A stretch of 64,000 nucleotides of DNA, from contig NZ_LT732529.1 in NCBI RefSeq assembly GCF_900156865.1, positions 504,928-568,927 on the forward strand. Direction: 5' to 3'. Positions 37,103-46,780 of this stretch are shown in pieces; the stretch's first letter is position 1; each line of letters starts with the position of its first letter. The position numbers and the translations under genes are program-made. Under the pieces are notes generated by a model. That model saw only the letters and a list, made by a program, of their open reading frames with translations, made no database searches and was not told the origin of the DNA. This DNA is from Litchfieldia sinesaloumensis. GTDB lineage: Bacteria; Bacillota; Bacilli; Bacillales; Bacillaceae_L.

Positions 37103-37126
37103 ATACAGGTGTCTTGTCATCTATAT
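37103..37126. promoter_or_regulatory. NiaR-like palindrome upstream of nadC
   Basis: ATACAGGTGTC…GTCATCTATAT is an imperfect palindrome (8 of 11 arm positions pair) resembling the recalled NiaR (YrxA) operators, with GGTGTC at its centre. It lies in the nadC upstream region. The match is from memory and needs a motif search. Confidence 0.45.
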
Positions 37127-37207
37127 TTACATATTCTTAACCGAATTTCAATATAATCAATAAATTTAATTTTTTAAAGAGAATTTGCAAAATGTGGGAA
37201 GATGAGA

Positions 37208-37248
37208 AAGGAAAAGGCACCACTGGAGTTAAATCTCAGTGATGCCTA
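37208..37248 (-). terminator. Terminator after ampS
   Basis: On the - strand GGCATCACTG pairs with CAGTGGTGCC (9 of 10 Watson-Crick), followed by TTTTCCTTTC. Confidence 0.7.
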
Positions 37249-37251
37249 TTG

Positions 37252-38484
37252 TTAAAATGCCCAGTTACCTCTACGGAAGACTGGTTCTGAGCTACCGTCT
37301 GCGTTGATGCCGTCGATGTCCATTTCACCTGATCCGACCATGAAGTCGACATGTGTGATGCTTGAGTTTGCTCCTCTTTTCGCAAGCTCTTCACGTGACA
37401 TTGTCTTACCACCTTCAATACAAAAAGCATAGGCATTTCCGATTGCAAAATGATTAGACGCATTTTCGTCAAAAAGGGTATTGTAGAAAAGAATTTTTGA
37501 TTGTGAAATCGGTGAATTATGTGGAACAAGCGCCACTTCACCTAAATAGTGGCTACCTTCATCTGTTTCCACTAGGCGTTTAAGCGTATCTTCACCTGTT
37601 TCAGCCTTCACGTCCACGATTCGTCCGTTTTCAAAGGTTAATGTAAAGTTATCAATTAAATTCCCACCGTAGTTAAGGGGCTTGGTGCTGGTCACAAACC
37701 CATTTACACCATCTTTTGCAGGGACGGTAAAGACTTCTTCAGTCGGCATATTGGCCACAAACTGAATCTGTTGTTCATTCTCACCACCGCCACCAATCCA
37801 AACGTGACCATCAGGAAGTTCTACCGTTAAATCAGTTCCTGGCGCCTTATAATGCAGTTTCTTATATTTTTTCTTATTAAGGTAGTCGACCTTTGCATGT
37901 AAAGTTGTATTGTGTTCTTTCCATGCTTGGACAGGGTCCTCTAAATCAACACGAGTTGCTTGGAAAATCGCTTGCCAAAGCTTTTGTACTTGTTTCTCTG
38001 ACGAAAGGTCTGGGAATACTTTTGCAGCCCAGCTTTCTGAAGGAACCGCAATAACTGACCAGCTCACCTTATCCGCCTGAGAATAATTACGAAATGTTTG
38101 CAATGCTTGGCCGGCAGTTTTATTGGCTTTGGCGATTCGTTCAGGATTTACACCTTTTAATAAATCAGGGTTTGAAGAAACAATCGATAAAAAGGCAGCA
38201 CCATTTTCTGCGAGTTCTTCCATTCCTTTTGCCTTCCACATCGGGTAATCAAGAAAAGCTTCATCAGGTGCAAGGTCAAAACGAGTACGTGTAATGTTGT
38301 CATCATTCCATTCAACGTAAACGTTTCTTGCTCCAGCCTCATACGCGTTTTTAACCACTTTTCGTACATATTCAACTGCCGAGATAGGTGCATTAATAAG
38401 GAGGTTCTGTCCTTTTTGAATATTTACCCCGACACGTACAGCTAAGTCAGCATATTTATCTAGCATTTGTTCAAACGTAGTCAT
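37252..38484 (-). CDS. ampS: M29 family aminopeptidase (AmpS)
   Basis: A 410-residue cytoplasmic metalloaminopeptidase. The N-terminal domain begins FEQMLDKYADLAVRVGVNIQ. The catalytic domain has the M29 motifs: TDLTVELPDGHVW, NMPTEEVF (Glu), TDEGSHYLGEVALVPHNSPI (Glu, Glu, His), FYNTLFDENASNHFAIG (Asp, His) and ITHVDFMVGSGEMDIDG (His, Asp). It matches B. subtilis AmpS in length and layout. It is monocistronic with a terminator. The region upstream to 38698 (about 210 nt) is intergenic and divergent. Confidence 0.92.
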   Translation of the reverse strand: MTTFEQMLDKYADLAVRVGVNIQKGQNLLINAPISAVEYVRKVVKNAYEAGARNVYVEWNDDNITRTRFDLAPDEAFLDYPMWKAKGMEELAENGAAFLSIVSSNPDLLKGVNPERIAKANKTAGQALQTFRNYSQADKVSWSVIAVPSESWAAKVFPDLSSEKQVQKLWQAIFQATRVDLEDPVQAWKEHNTTLHAKVDYLNKKKYKKLHYKAPGTDLTVELPDGHVWIGGGGENEQQIQFVANMPTEEVFTVPAKDGVNGFVTSTKPLNYGGNLIDNFTLTFENGRIVDVKAETGEDTLKRLVETDEGSHYLGEVALVPHNSPISQSKILFYNTLFDENASNHFAIGNAYAFCIEGGKTMSREELAKRGANSSITHVDFMVGSGEMDIDGINADGSSEPVFRRGNWAF

Positions 38485-38698
38485 ATGTAATCTCCTTTAA
38501 GTCTGGTGCTAAAAACTAGCACGCAAATATGGTTTTTCAATTTCTAGTGTAACAGAAACAATTCGAACCGCGAAATAAAAATTTTCATAAAAATGGAATT
38601 AGAGGAGCTCTAACTAATATGTGACCATTATTATTTATAAAATGAAACCCTTTCCCTGATTCGTACGTATTTACTAGTATGGAAAGGGGTGGTTTTTC

Positions 38699-39199
38699 AT
38701 GTCCAACAATCCGGTGTTAAAACTACCAACAACGTCATCTGAAAGAATACTAGCAATCCTTTCAGTCCTTTTTATACTTGGGAGTTATACTTTTATCCTG
38801 GTGAACTGGAGTGAGATACCTGACAGGGTTCCTACCCATTTTAATATTGTAGGAGAAGCTGATAGTTGGGGCGGAAAAGCCAGTGTTTTCATACTCCCAA
38901 TTGTCTCAACCTTTTTGTTTAAAACATTGTTTATTCTAAGTAAATTTCCACATGTCCATAATTATCCAGTTAAAGTGACACCTGAAAACGCTGAAGGCAT
39001 CTATAAAGCCTCTCGAAAAATGCTCATTACGATGAATTTTTTCATGACCTTCTTTTTGGCAATTGGCACTTGGGAAATGATCAATGTGGCACAAGGAAAA
39101 GCTGGACTAGGAATATGGTATATGATTGGTTTCTTCGTGTCTATTTTTGGAACAATGGGATACTATATGTACAAGATGTTTAGAATGCGAAAAAAATAA
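38699..39199 (+). CDS. DUF1648 (SdpI N-terminal-like) membrane protein
   Basis: A 166-residue membrane protein with helices near residues 15-35, 60-78, 105-125 and 135-155. The DUF1648 signature is WSEIPDRVPTHFNIVGEADSWGGK after the first helix (read in two parts: WSEIPDRVPTHFN and GEADSWGGK). Related SdpI proteins give immunity to the SdpC toxin, but the DUF1648 domain alone is common and of unknown function. GGGGTGG precedes the ATG. No sdp toxin genes are near. Confidence 0.8.
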   Translation: MSNNPVLKLPTTSSERILAILSVLFILGSYTFILVNWSEIPDRVPTHFNIVGEADSWGGKASVFILPIVSTFLFKTLFILSKFPHVHNYPVKVTPENAEGIYKASRKMLITMNFFMTFFLAIGTWEMINVAQGKAGLGIWYMIGFFVSIFGTMGYYMYKMFRMRKK

Positions 39200-39243
39200 G
39201 TGGAACCAGAGTGGTGGTTCCGTTGAAAGTAGGCAGTGATACC

Positions 39244-39951
39244 ATGATCATTGAGATAATTGTTCAAGATACCACAGATGCGAGGATTGCTGAAGAGTAT
39301 GGGGCAAATCGACTAGAGCTAGTCACAGCAATGACAGAAGGGGGATTAACCCCTTCATATGGGGTGATTAAAGAGGTGGTACAGGCGGTATCCATTCCTG
39401 TCCATGTAATGGTCCGTCCTCATGGCTATTCATTCACGTATTCAGAGGATGATAAAACAGTAATCTTAGAAGATGTAAAAGCCTGTAAGGAACTGGGTGC
39501 AGCAGGGATTGTTTTTGGTTCTTTAACAGAAGATGGTGAGATTGATGAGGCTCTTCTTGAAAAGGTGATTAAGGCAGCGGACGGAATGAAGATTACCTTT
39601 CACCGAGCTCTTGACGAAGCGAAGAATATCGTAGAGGCGTATAAAACCCTTCAAACCTACAGTGATTCCATACAAACGGTATTAACTTCTGGTGGAGCAC
39701 AGAAGGCGTTGGATGGTGTAGAAAATCTGCTGGAGATGCTCAGTTTATCGAGTGATAAGCCGTCACCGGTTGTTATGCCAGGTTCTGGGCTATCCCATAA
39801 TAATATTGTGGAGCTACATGAGAAACTTCAGGCAACACAGTACCATTTCGGTTCTGCGGTTCGGATAAATGGGAAGTTTAGCGAACCAATAAATGGGAAT
39901 ACTATTAAGACGATAAAACAATTACTAGAATCTTACAACAAGGATGTCTGA
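39244..39951 (+). CDS. cutC: CutC family protein
   Basis: A TIM-barrel protein of about 235 residues, historically linked to copper homeostasis although its real activity is unsettled. Recognisable blocks are IEIIVQDTTDARIAEEYGA, RLELVTAMTEGGLTPSYG, VMVRPHGYSF, GAAGIVFGSLTEDGEID, MKITFHRALDEA and VLTSGGAQKALDG. The ATG at 39244 gives the normal family N terminus; the ribosome binding site (GGCAGTGA) is weak, and an upstream TTG at 39223 is an alternative. It begins 44 nt after the DUF1648 gene and may share its transcript. Confidence 0.88.
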   Translation: MIIEIIVQDTTDARIAEEYGANRLELVTAMTEGGLTPSYGVIKEVVQAVSIPVHVMVRPHGYSFTYSEDDKTVILEDVKACKELGAAGIVFGSLTEDGEIDEALLEKVIKAADGMKITFHRALDEAKNIVEAYKTLQTYSDSIQTVLTSGGAQKALDGVENLLEMLSLSSDKPSPVVMPGSGLSHNNIVELHEKLQATQYHFGSAVRINGKFSEPINGNTIKTIKQLLESYNKDV

Positions 39952-39980
39952 ATGATACATTTAGGCGTCCTTTTATTTTT
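39940..39980 (+). terminator. Terminator after cutC
   Basis: AAGGATG-CT-AAT pairs with ATT-AG-CGTCCTT with small bulges, followed by TTATTTTTG. It begins inside the last codons of cutC. Confidence 0.65.
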
Positions 39981-40054
39981 GTCATATAGATGCAAATAAA
40001 CGGCTACCTTGCTAGAGGCATTACACTAATATCACATAAGGGAGAGTGAAAACA

Positions 40055-42991
40055 ATGGAAGTCCTCATCAAACAACTCGAAAGGATTTGCAAACAGTATC
40101 TGTTAACTGAAAAAATTCTACTTGTGGATACATATAAAATTGGCGAACAAATAGTCAGAGCATATACCCAAAAAGACAAACATGCAGTGAATATTAAAAT
40201 AAAAACTATTAAGGATTTTGCTCTTGATGTTTCCCAGATTGAACAAAAGCAACTTATTGAAGACGCAGTAGGAGCTCATTTACTGTATTCTTTGTTAAAC
40301 GAATACCAACCAAGTTTCGAGTACTTTAAAAATGTAGAAATTACACCTACATTAGGTCAGAGCATGTACCAAACAGTGAAGCGACTTCGGCTAGCAGGAT
40401 ACACTAGCGACTCCCTCAATGTAGAACATTTTGTTTCACCTGCAAAAGGTGAGGATATAAGGCTTATTTTACAGTCATATGAACAACTGCTCGAAAAGCA
40501 TAATCTAGTCGATGATGCCGAACTCTATCAAAGGTCGCTGGAAAAATATAATGCTAGTAATCAAGTCTTAATACTGCAAAGCAATCTAACCTTAGCATTC
40601 CTACAAACGGAATTTTTAAAGACGATGCAGCCGGCTACCTATTTTCATTTACCTATGGAAGCTGTACGTGGGCTCCCAGCACCAGAAATGTCATCTTTTT
40701 CAAAGGTCGTATATGGAGATGAAACTCCATTGAGTTATTTATATGATATTGAACATGCCAAAGAAACCGTCCAAACACTCTCTTTATTTACTGCCAAAAC
40801 AGAGGAGATGGAGTTGAAGGAAGTCTTATTTAGAACCAAGGAGAAAGGGATAAAGTTTGATGAAGCTGCCATTTATTACAGTGCAAGTCCTCGATATGTA
40901 ACAGCTATGTATCATCTTGCTGAACGATTGCAGATACCGGTGACATTTGGCGAGGGTATTCCGATTGGGTTCACTACTCCAGGCAAACTAGTATCAGGGA
41001 TTTTAGAGTGGATGAAAGAGTTTTATAGTGTTCAAGTTTTTTTAAAGCTGCTTCAAGAAAACCTAATCGATTTAGGAGAAGATGCACCAACAAAAGCAAA
41101 AATGGCAGCGATGCTTCGTGGAGCGAACATTGGCTGGGGCCAAGAGCGCTATCTTTCACAACTAAAAATGAAGATTGCTGAATTAAACGATAGTGGTGAC
41201 CGAGTTCAGGAATATCAGTGGCTTCTAAAATTGTTCACAACAATGTTCAAACACATGCCTAATCTTCAACGTGATGGGACTATTGTCTATCGTGATTTAC
41301 TCAAAACAATCCAATTTCTCCTTCACAACTATTGTCGAGTCTCATCAGGATTTGACCATGCAGCTAAAGAGGCTTTGTTAGATCGAGTTGAGTCCCTTTT
41401 ACCTTATGCAAATGATGTGATTCCAGAACCGTACCAAAAAGTTAACGATGACTTATTATCAATCCGTACAGGAAAGTCCCGTCCGAGGCCGGGATTCTTG
41501 CATATGTCTACCTATAAAGAGGGTATCTTTATGAATCGTGAGCATCTGTTCATCGTCGGTTTAGATAATCAACGGTTTCCTGGGAAATCAGGAGAGGACC
41601 CTTTGCTTTTGGATACTGAGAGAAAGAAACTTGGTCGACTTCTTCCGTTAGAAGGTGAAAAGTCTAACCGAGACTTATACATGATGTTGCAGTTATTCGC
41701 ATCATCGGCGAACAAAGAGATTACAGTAAGTTATTGTAGGTTTTCCATAAATGAAAATCGAGCCGTTACTCCGTCGTATCTATTTTTACAATGTTATCGA
41801 ATTCATACCGGTGACGTTTCAGTAGATTTCCAAACGTTGCGACAAAAAGTGCCGATAGCAGACCGAAAGCTCCCTCTTGAAAGAGGAGATTGGTGGACTC
41901 ATAAAATCACAAACACACAATACGGACTACTAGATGATTCACTAGTAAGCGAATTCGCTAATGTTAAAAGAGGTCTTCAAGCGGAAAAAATGCGGCTGGA
42001 CCCTGCTTTTACTGTGTATGAAGGAAAGATTGAGAGCGATACGACCGATTTTGATCCCCGGAAAAATCACGACCTTATGATTTCAGCGGGAAAACTCGAG
42101 AAAATCGCCAAATGCCCTTATGCCTTTTTTTTAGGGAATGTGTTGCGACTGCGTGTGAATGAGGAAATTACGTATGATTCGAGTAAATGGTTGGATGCAA
42201 AAACGAGAGGGACATTACTACACGAAATTTTTGAGTCGTATTATAAGGAAATTAAAGCTCGGAAAGAAAGACCATCTTATGGGAACCATCTAGAACTACT
42301 AACCAAATTGGCAAAAGACAAACTGAAGTATGTGAAAACTCTTATACCACCACCTAACGCCAGAACAGAAAGACTAGAATCAGAGGAAATCATTGAGTCA
42401 TGCGAGACATTTTTACGAATTGAAGAGGAAAATAGTGCAGCTGGCGAACCGTTGTATTTCGAATATTCCTTTGGGGAAGATTCTCCGGCTGTAATTGAAC
42501 TTCCATCAGGGAACGTACGTGTTAGAGGCATTATTGATCGTGTGGATCGATTACCCGACGGAACTTATCATATCATTGACTATAAAACTGGCAGTAGTTG
42601 GGGCTATAAAACGAAGGAGTTTTTTAAAGGTGGAAGACAGCTTCAACATCTACTATACACGCTTGCGATAGAAGCTCATCTAGGTATCGAGGAAGGTACC
42701 GTCAAACAAAGCTCCTACTTGTTTCCAACTAAAAAAGGAGCGGGCAAACGATTTGTGCGTGAACAAGAGGAAACAACGAGAACGAATGGAAAAGACATTG
42801 TAGACAAGCTCCTTTCAATCGTGGAGCATGGCCACTTTACGATGACAGATGATGAAAATGAATGTACATTTTGTGAGTTTAAAACGATTTGTAGACGATC
42901 TACCTATGATAAAGATGCATTAAAACAAAAACAACAAGACGAGACAGCCCAGGGATTAAAAAGCTTTTTGGGGGTGCGAGCCTATGACTAA
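40055..42991 (+). CDS. AddB-like PD-(D/E)XK nuclease with Fe-S cysteine pattern, no Walker A
   Basis: A 978-residue protein whose C-terminal third is an AddB/RexB-type nuclease. Cys 687 (EKIAKCPYAFF) plus Cys 937, 940 and 946 (CTFCEFKTIC) reproduce the C…CxxC-x5-C spacing of the AddB [4Fe-4S] staple. Nuclease residues are Asp 828 (RGIIDRVD), Asp 842 and Lys 844 (IIDYKTGS), then RQLQHLLYTLA. The N-terminal part resembles an inactive helicase fold (EHLFIVGLDNQRFPG), but no GxxGxGKT motif is visible near the start, unlike AddB. It is about 180 residues shorter than Bacillus AddB. The ATG at 40055 follows AGGGAGAG. The last 8 nt overlap the AddA-like gene, so the two are coupled. Confidence 0.85.
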   Translation: MEVLIKQLERICKQYLLTEKILLVDTYKIGEQIVRAYTQKDKHAVNIKIKTIKDFALDVSQIEQKQLIEDAVGAHLLYSLLNEYQPSFEYFKNVEITPTLGQSMYQTVKRLRLAGYTSDSLNVEHFVSPAKGEDIRLILQSYEQLLEKHNLVDDAELYQRSLEKYNASNQVLILQSNLTLAFLQTEFLKTMQPATYFHLPMEAVRGLPAPEMSSFSKVVYGDETPLSYLYDIEHAKETVQTLSLFTAKTEEMELKEVLFRTKEKGIKFDEAAIYYSASPRYVTAMYHLAERLQIPVTFGEGIPIGFTTPGKLVSGILEWMKEFYSVQVFLKLLQENLIDLGEDAPTKAKMAAMLRGANIGWGQERYLSQLKMKIAELNDSGDRVQEYQWLLKLFTTMFKHMPNLQRDGTIVYRDLLKTIQFLLHNYCRVSSGFDHAAKEALLDRVESLLPYANDVIPEPYQKVNDDLLSIRTGKSRPRPGFLHMSTYKEGIFMNREHLFIVGLDNQRFPGKSGEDPLLLDTERKKLGRLLPLEGEKSNRDLYMMLQLFASSANKEITVSYCRFSINENRAVTPSYLFLQCYRIHTGDVSVDFQTLRQKVPIADRKLPLERGDWWTHKITNTQYGLLDDSLVSEFANVKRGLQAEKMRLDPAFTVYEGKIESDTTDFDPRKNHDLMISAGKLEKIAKCPYAFFLGNVLRLRVNEEITYDSSKWLDAKTRGTLLHEIFESYYKEIKARKERPSYGNHLELLTKLAKDKLKYVKTLIPPPNARTERLESEEIIESCETFLRIEEENSAAGEPLYFEYSFGEDSPAVIELPSGNVRVRGIIDRVDRLPDGTYHIIDYKTGSSWGYKTKEFFKGGRQLQHLLYTLAIEAHLGIEEGTVKQSSYLFPTKKGAGKRFVREQEETTRTNGKDIVDKLLSIVEHGHFTMTDDENECTFCEFKTICRRSTYDKDALKQKQQDETAQGLKSFLGVRAYD

Positions 42992-45900
42992 GGTAGTTAT
43001 TGATCAGGAAGCTAGGGACAAAATAGGGAATGTACTGAATCAGAACTTTCTTGTGGAGGCAGGTGCGGGTTCAGGTAAAACAACTAGTCTTGTTAATCGA
43101 ATGGTGAACTTAATTTACACCGGGACAGCGAAAGTAGACGAGATGGTTGCAATCACATTTACAAAAAAAGCTGCTGATGAACTCAAGACTCGTTTTTTAA
43201 CGATGCTTGAAAAAAAGGCAAAAGAGGAAACAAATCTAGATGTGAAATTCCTTCTTGAGGAAGCATTGCAACATATTGACCAATCATTTATTGGTACCGT
43301 TCATTCTTTCTGTGCTCGTATATTACGAGAAAGACCTGTTGAAGCGGGACTTGATGTTTCATTTTCTGAACTCGATGATCAGGAAGACGATGAAGTTGCA
43401 AAGGCAGCTTGGTTGGTTTACATGCATAAGCTTGAAACGGATAACCCACAGAAAGCAAGAATGATAAAGGATTTAGGATTTGATGATAAGGACTTGAGTG
43501 AACGATTTAGTACAATGAAAAACTACCCAGATATAGAGTGGGCAAGTGCTTATGTTGAAAAACCGAATCTTGAGGTTGTGTATGAACGCTTTATCGCTCT
43601 GTTAAAGGAGGCAAGTCGCTGTATTCCGAAAGATATCCCAAAAGGTCCAGACAAATTACAAGAGGCGATTCAAGAAGTACTCCGGCAAACTAGATATCAA
43701 GATAAAGCAGATTCGTTGATGGTTAATGTTTTCAAATCGTTCGATAAGAAACTTAAGGCAACGCAGTACAAATGGACGACCAAAGAAGATGCTAAGGAAT
43801 ATGAAATTCGTATTTCAGATTTTTTCGAGGATTATATCAAACCATTACTCGTGAGGTGGAGTGAGTATTGCCATCCATTTGTAATTGATTTATTTAAGGG
43901 TGCTTTTTTAGAATATGAAAAAATAAAACAAGAACGGTCATTGATGAACTTCCAGGATTTATTAATGAAAACGGCGGCTCTACTTAAAAACAATGCAGAG
44001 GTACGGACGTATTTTCATCAAAAGTATAAGAGGGTGCTTGTGGATGAGTTCCAGGACACTGATCCCATTCAAGCAGAGATTATGTTTTATTTAACAGGCG
44101 AAGATGTTACTGAAGAAAATTGGACGAGGTGTAAACCCCGCCCCGGATCACTCTTTGTAGTGGGTGACCCGAAGCAAGCCATTTATCGTTTCCGTCGTGC
44201 TGATATTGATATTTACAATCTGGTCAAGGACTTAATCGAGTCTCATGGTGGTGAAGTCCTTCAGTTGATTATGAACTTTAGAACGGTTGATACCATAACA
44301 AACCAATTAAATAAAGTGTTCCAGGAGCATTTACCTGAAAAAGAGAGTGTTCACCAGGCCGCCTATCGTCCGCTTTATTCCTTTAAGGAGGGTGACAATT
44401 CGGATCTGATTGGGATTAAGAGACTCGTATTAGCTGATGATTACGCAAAGAATAAAACGATTACTCTTGAAAAAGATGCTGAGAACATCACCATGATTAT
44501 CAGAAAATTACTTGATGATGGTCATGAACCAAAAGAATTTATGATTTTAACAAGGCAAAAAGAGGGAATTGATGTGTACTCGCATGTTTTAGAAGGCGCA
44601 GGAATTCCTGTTAGTGTCGGCGGAGAAATGGAAATCAGTATGATACCTGAATTTCAAGATCTCATTCGTCTCTTAGATGCACTTGTCGATACGACTGATC
44701 AGATCGCCTTTACTGCTTCACTTCGAAGTGTTTGGTTTGGTATTAGTGATGAGGAATTATTCCAATGGGCTCAGGCTGGAGGCAGATTTTCACTTTATGC
44801 AAACATGCCTGTCACGTTGTCTCGTGAAACGGAGCTTCGTTTTCAGGATGCACTTTCAAAGCTACAACAGTATGTTAAGTGGAAAAACATATTTTCACCA
44901 GCTGTAGCAATTGGAAAAATTGTTGACGATATTGGTTTATACCCGTTGTTTGTAACCAAAGGATATGGAAAAAGAGAGGCGACTAATCTTCTCCAAATCA
45001 TTGAAGCGCTTCGGGAGAAGGAAGAGAAAGATGCAACTACTTTCAGAGAAGCAGTCGATTTTATCAGAATGAAAATTGAGAAAAAAACGGATGTTATTAA
45101 CCTTGAGGACGACGAGAATGCGGTTCGGATCATGAATGTCCATAAAGCAAAGGGCTTGGAGGCATCAATCGTTTTTCTAGCACACCCTGGGAAAAAGCCG
45201 GAAATCCGCACTAAAATTTCGTCACACATTAAACGAGAAAATCGCTCTGCAACAGGTTATTTTATGTTCGGAAAGAAGCAAGGACAAACAACAAAGCCTC
45301 TAGCACAACCGCTAAATTGGGAAGATTTTCTTGATGCTGAGGAAGCATATCTGGTAGCAGAGGAAATACGGATTCTTTATGTGGCCGCAACAAGAGCGGA
45401 GAAGGCAATGATTATTAGTACCTTTGAATCGAAAAACACAAAAAATCCTTGGAGTCTTCTGGTAGATGGTCTACCGGAGCTTGAAGATATTGAAGTTCCT
45501 GAAAAAATGGCGGACGAAGCAAAGGCAACCGGAATCCCAATTACCAAAAACGAGTACAATAAGGAAACTACTGGTTTGTTGGATTGGCTAGAGGAGCGTA
45601 AACATCCTTCTTTTTCAACCTATAGTCCGACTGAAGATAAACAAGATATCTTCACCCTTGAGATCGAACGTGAGGAAGGTGGAGGTCAGACATGGGGAAC
45701 TGTTATACATGAGGTCTTTGAAAAGCTGGTTAAAGAGGAAGAGGGAGTATTAGAGGAACTTGTTTCATCTACCACAAAAAGGCATGACATCTCATTAAGT
45801 CGAATGGCAGAAATTGTTGATGTGGTGGAGCGGTTTCAACAATCGATGATTTGGGCAGAGCTTCAAATCGCTGAAGAGGTACTAACAGAGGTCCCGTTTA

Positions 45901-46193
45901 CGATTAAAATAGATTCTGGAGACCCATTGTATGAGCTGGTTGGAAGCGAAGGCAAAAGTGAAATGGTGTTTGTAAGTGGGATCATCGATCTCGTGTACAA
46001 GATAAATGGTGAATGGAAACTAGTCGATTATAAGACGGACCGACCAAAGGATATTTCGAAGCTACCAGAACTGACAAACTATTATCGAAAACAAATCAAG
46101 TTTTATCAGCAAATTTGGGAACGAATTACAGGTGAAAAGGTTGTCGACAAGCAGTTATACTTTGTGACCCCGAATAAGATTGTGGCTGTTTAG
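42984..46193 (+). CDS. AddA-like UvrD/Rep helicase with C-terminal PD-(D/E)XK nuclease
   Basis: A 1069-residue SF1A helicase-nuclease. Motifs in order are VEAGAGSGKTTSLVNRM (Lys 32), AITFTKKAADELK (Ia), RVLVDEFQDTDPIQ (II), FVVGDPKQAIYRFRRAD (III), VRIMNVHKAKGLEASIVFL (V) and RILYVAATRAEKAM (VI). The nuclease domain has TWGTVIHEVFEKL, VSGIIDLVYK, LVDYKTDRP and QIKFYQQIWE. It is clearly an AddA relative but about 160 residues shorter than B. subtilis AddA, and no sbcD/sbcC follow. GGGGGTG precedes the ATG. With the AddB-like partner it should form an ATP-driven DNA end-resection or DNA-degrading complex. Whether it replaces AddAB or is a second, defence-like version cannot be told here. Confidence 0.88.
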   Translation: MTKVVIDQEARDKIGNVLNQNFLVEAGAGSGKTTSLVNRMVNLIYTGTAKVDEMVAITFTKKAADELKTRFLTMLEKKAKEETNLDVKFLLEEALQHIDQSFIGTVHSFCARILRERPVEAGLDVSFSELDDQEDDEVAKAAWLVYMHKLETDNPQKARMIKDLGFDDKDLSERFSTMKNYPDIEWASAYVEKPNLEVVYERFIALLKEASRCIPKDIPKGPDKLQEAIQEVLRQTRYQDKADSLMVNVFKSFDKKLKATQYKWTTKEDAKEYEIRISDFFEDYIKPLLVRWSEYCHPFVIDLFKGAFLEYEKIKQERSLMNFQDLLMKTAALLKNNAEVRTYFHQKYKRVLVDEFQDTDPIQAEIMFYLTGEDVTEENWTRCKPRPGSLFVVGDPKQAIYRFRRADIDIYNLVKDLIESHGGEVLQLIMNFRTVDTITNQLNKVFQEHLPEKESVHQAAYRPLYSFKEGDNSDLIGIKRLVLADDYAKNKTITLEKDAENITMIIRKLLDDGHEPKEFMILTRQKEGIDVYSHVLEGAGIPVSVGGEMEISMIPEFQDLIRLLDALVDTTDQIAFTASLRSVWFGISDEELFQWAQAGGRFSLYANMPVTLSRETELRFQDALSKLQQYVKWKNIFSPAVAIGKIVDDIGLYPLFVTKGYGKREATNLLQIIEALREKEEKDATTFREAVDFIRMKIEKKTDVINLEDDENAVRIMNVHKAKGLEASIVFLAHPGKKPEIRTKISSHIKRENRSATGYFMFGKKQGQTTKPLAQPLNWEDFLDAEEAYLVAEEIRILYVAATRAEKAMIISTFESKNTKNPWSLLVDGLPELEDIEVPEKMADEAKATGIPITKNEYNKETTGLLDWLEERKHPSFSTYSPTEDKQDIFTLEIEREEGGGQTWGTVIHEVFEKLVKEEEGVLEELVSSTTKRHDISLSRMAEIVDVVERFQQSMIWAELQIAEEVLTEVPFTIKIDSGDPLYELVGSEGKSEMVFVSGIIDLVYKINGEWKLVDYKTDRPKDISKLPELTNYYRKQIKFYQQIWERITGEKVVDKQLYFVTPNKIVAV

Positions 46194-46260
46194 TGCGAGT
46201 GTTAGAGCTAGTTCGCGAAGTCGGTGGTGTATTGAACTCTAGTGTGTTTTCATAAGATGG

Positions 46261-46780
46261 ATGAAGACCCGAGTGGAGGAGTTTGTAGCAGGGAAAGGTC
46301 ATCATGAGATGGATGAAGACCTGAATGGAGAAGATTGTAGTAGGAAGAGGTCTTCATAAGGTGTATGAAGACCTGAGTGGAGGAATTTGTGGCAGGGAAA
46401 GGTCATCATGAGATGGATGAAGACCTGAATGGAGGAGTTTGTAGGTGGAAGAGGTCATCATAAGATGGATGAAGACCTGTATGGGAGAGTTTGTAGTAGG
46501 AAGAGGTCTTCATATGGTGAATGAAGACCTGAACGGAGGCACAGGTAGCATGAAGAGGTCATCATAAGGTGGATGAAGACCTGTATGGGAGAGTTTGTAG
46601 TAGGAAGAGGTCTTCATATGGTGAATGAAGACCTGAACGGAGGCACAGGTAGCATGAAGAGGTCATCATAAGGCGGATGAAGACCTGACCGGAGAAACTT
46701 GTAGTAGGAAGAGGCCTTCATAAGGTGAATGAAGACCTGAGTGGAGGAATTTGTAGCGGGAAGAGGTCATCATAAGCTCG
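46261..46780. repeat. 52-bp tandem hairpin array (ten exact-length units)
   Basis: Ten units begin with ATGAAGACC at 46261, 46313, 46365, 46417, 46469, 46521, 46573, 46625, 46677 and 46729, every one exactly 52 bp. A degenerate eleventh follows at 46781. Across each junction AGGTC(A/T)TCAT, seven loop bases and ATGAAGACCT form a 10-bp stem; between stems lie 25 partly conserved bases. Units 5-6 and 7-8 are 103/104 identical, a recent dimer duplication. No long frame crosses it. It separates the AddA-like gene from an oxidoreductase gene. The 67 nt before it show nothing. Confidence 0.95.

Noticed and set aside
46261..46780. CRISPR array (27-nt palindromic repeat with 25-nt spacers)
   Set aside because: The 25-nt segments between hairpins are similar to each other, two dimers are nearly identical, and no cas gene is near. 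It is a tandem minisatellite of hairpins.
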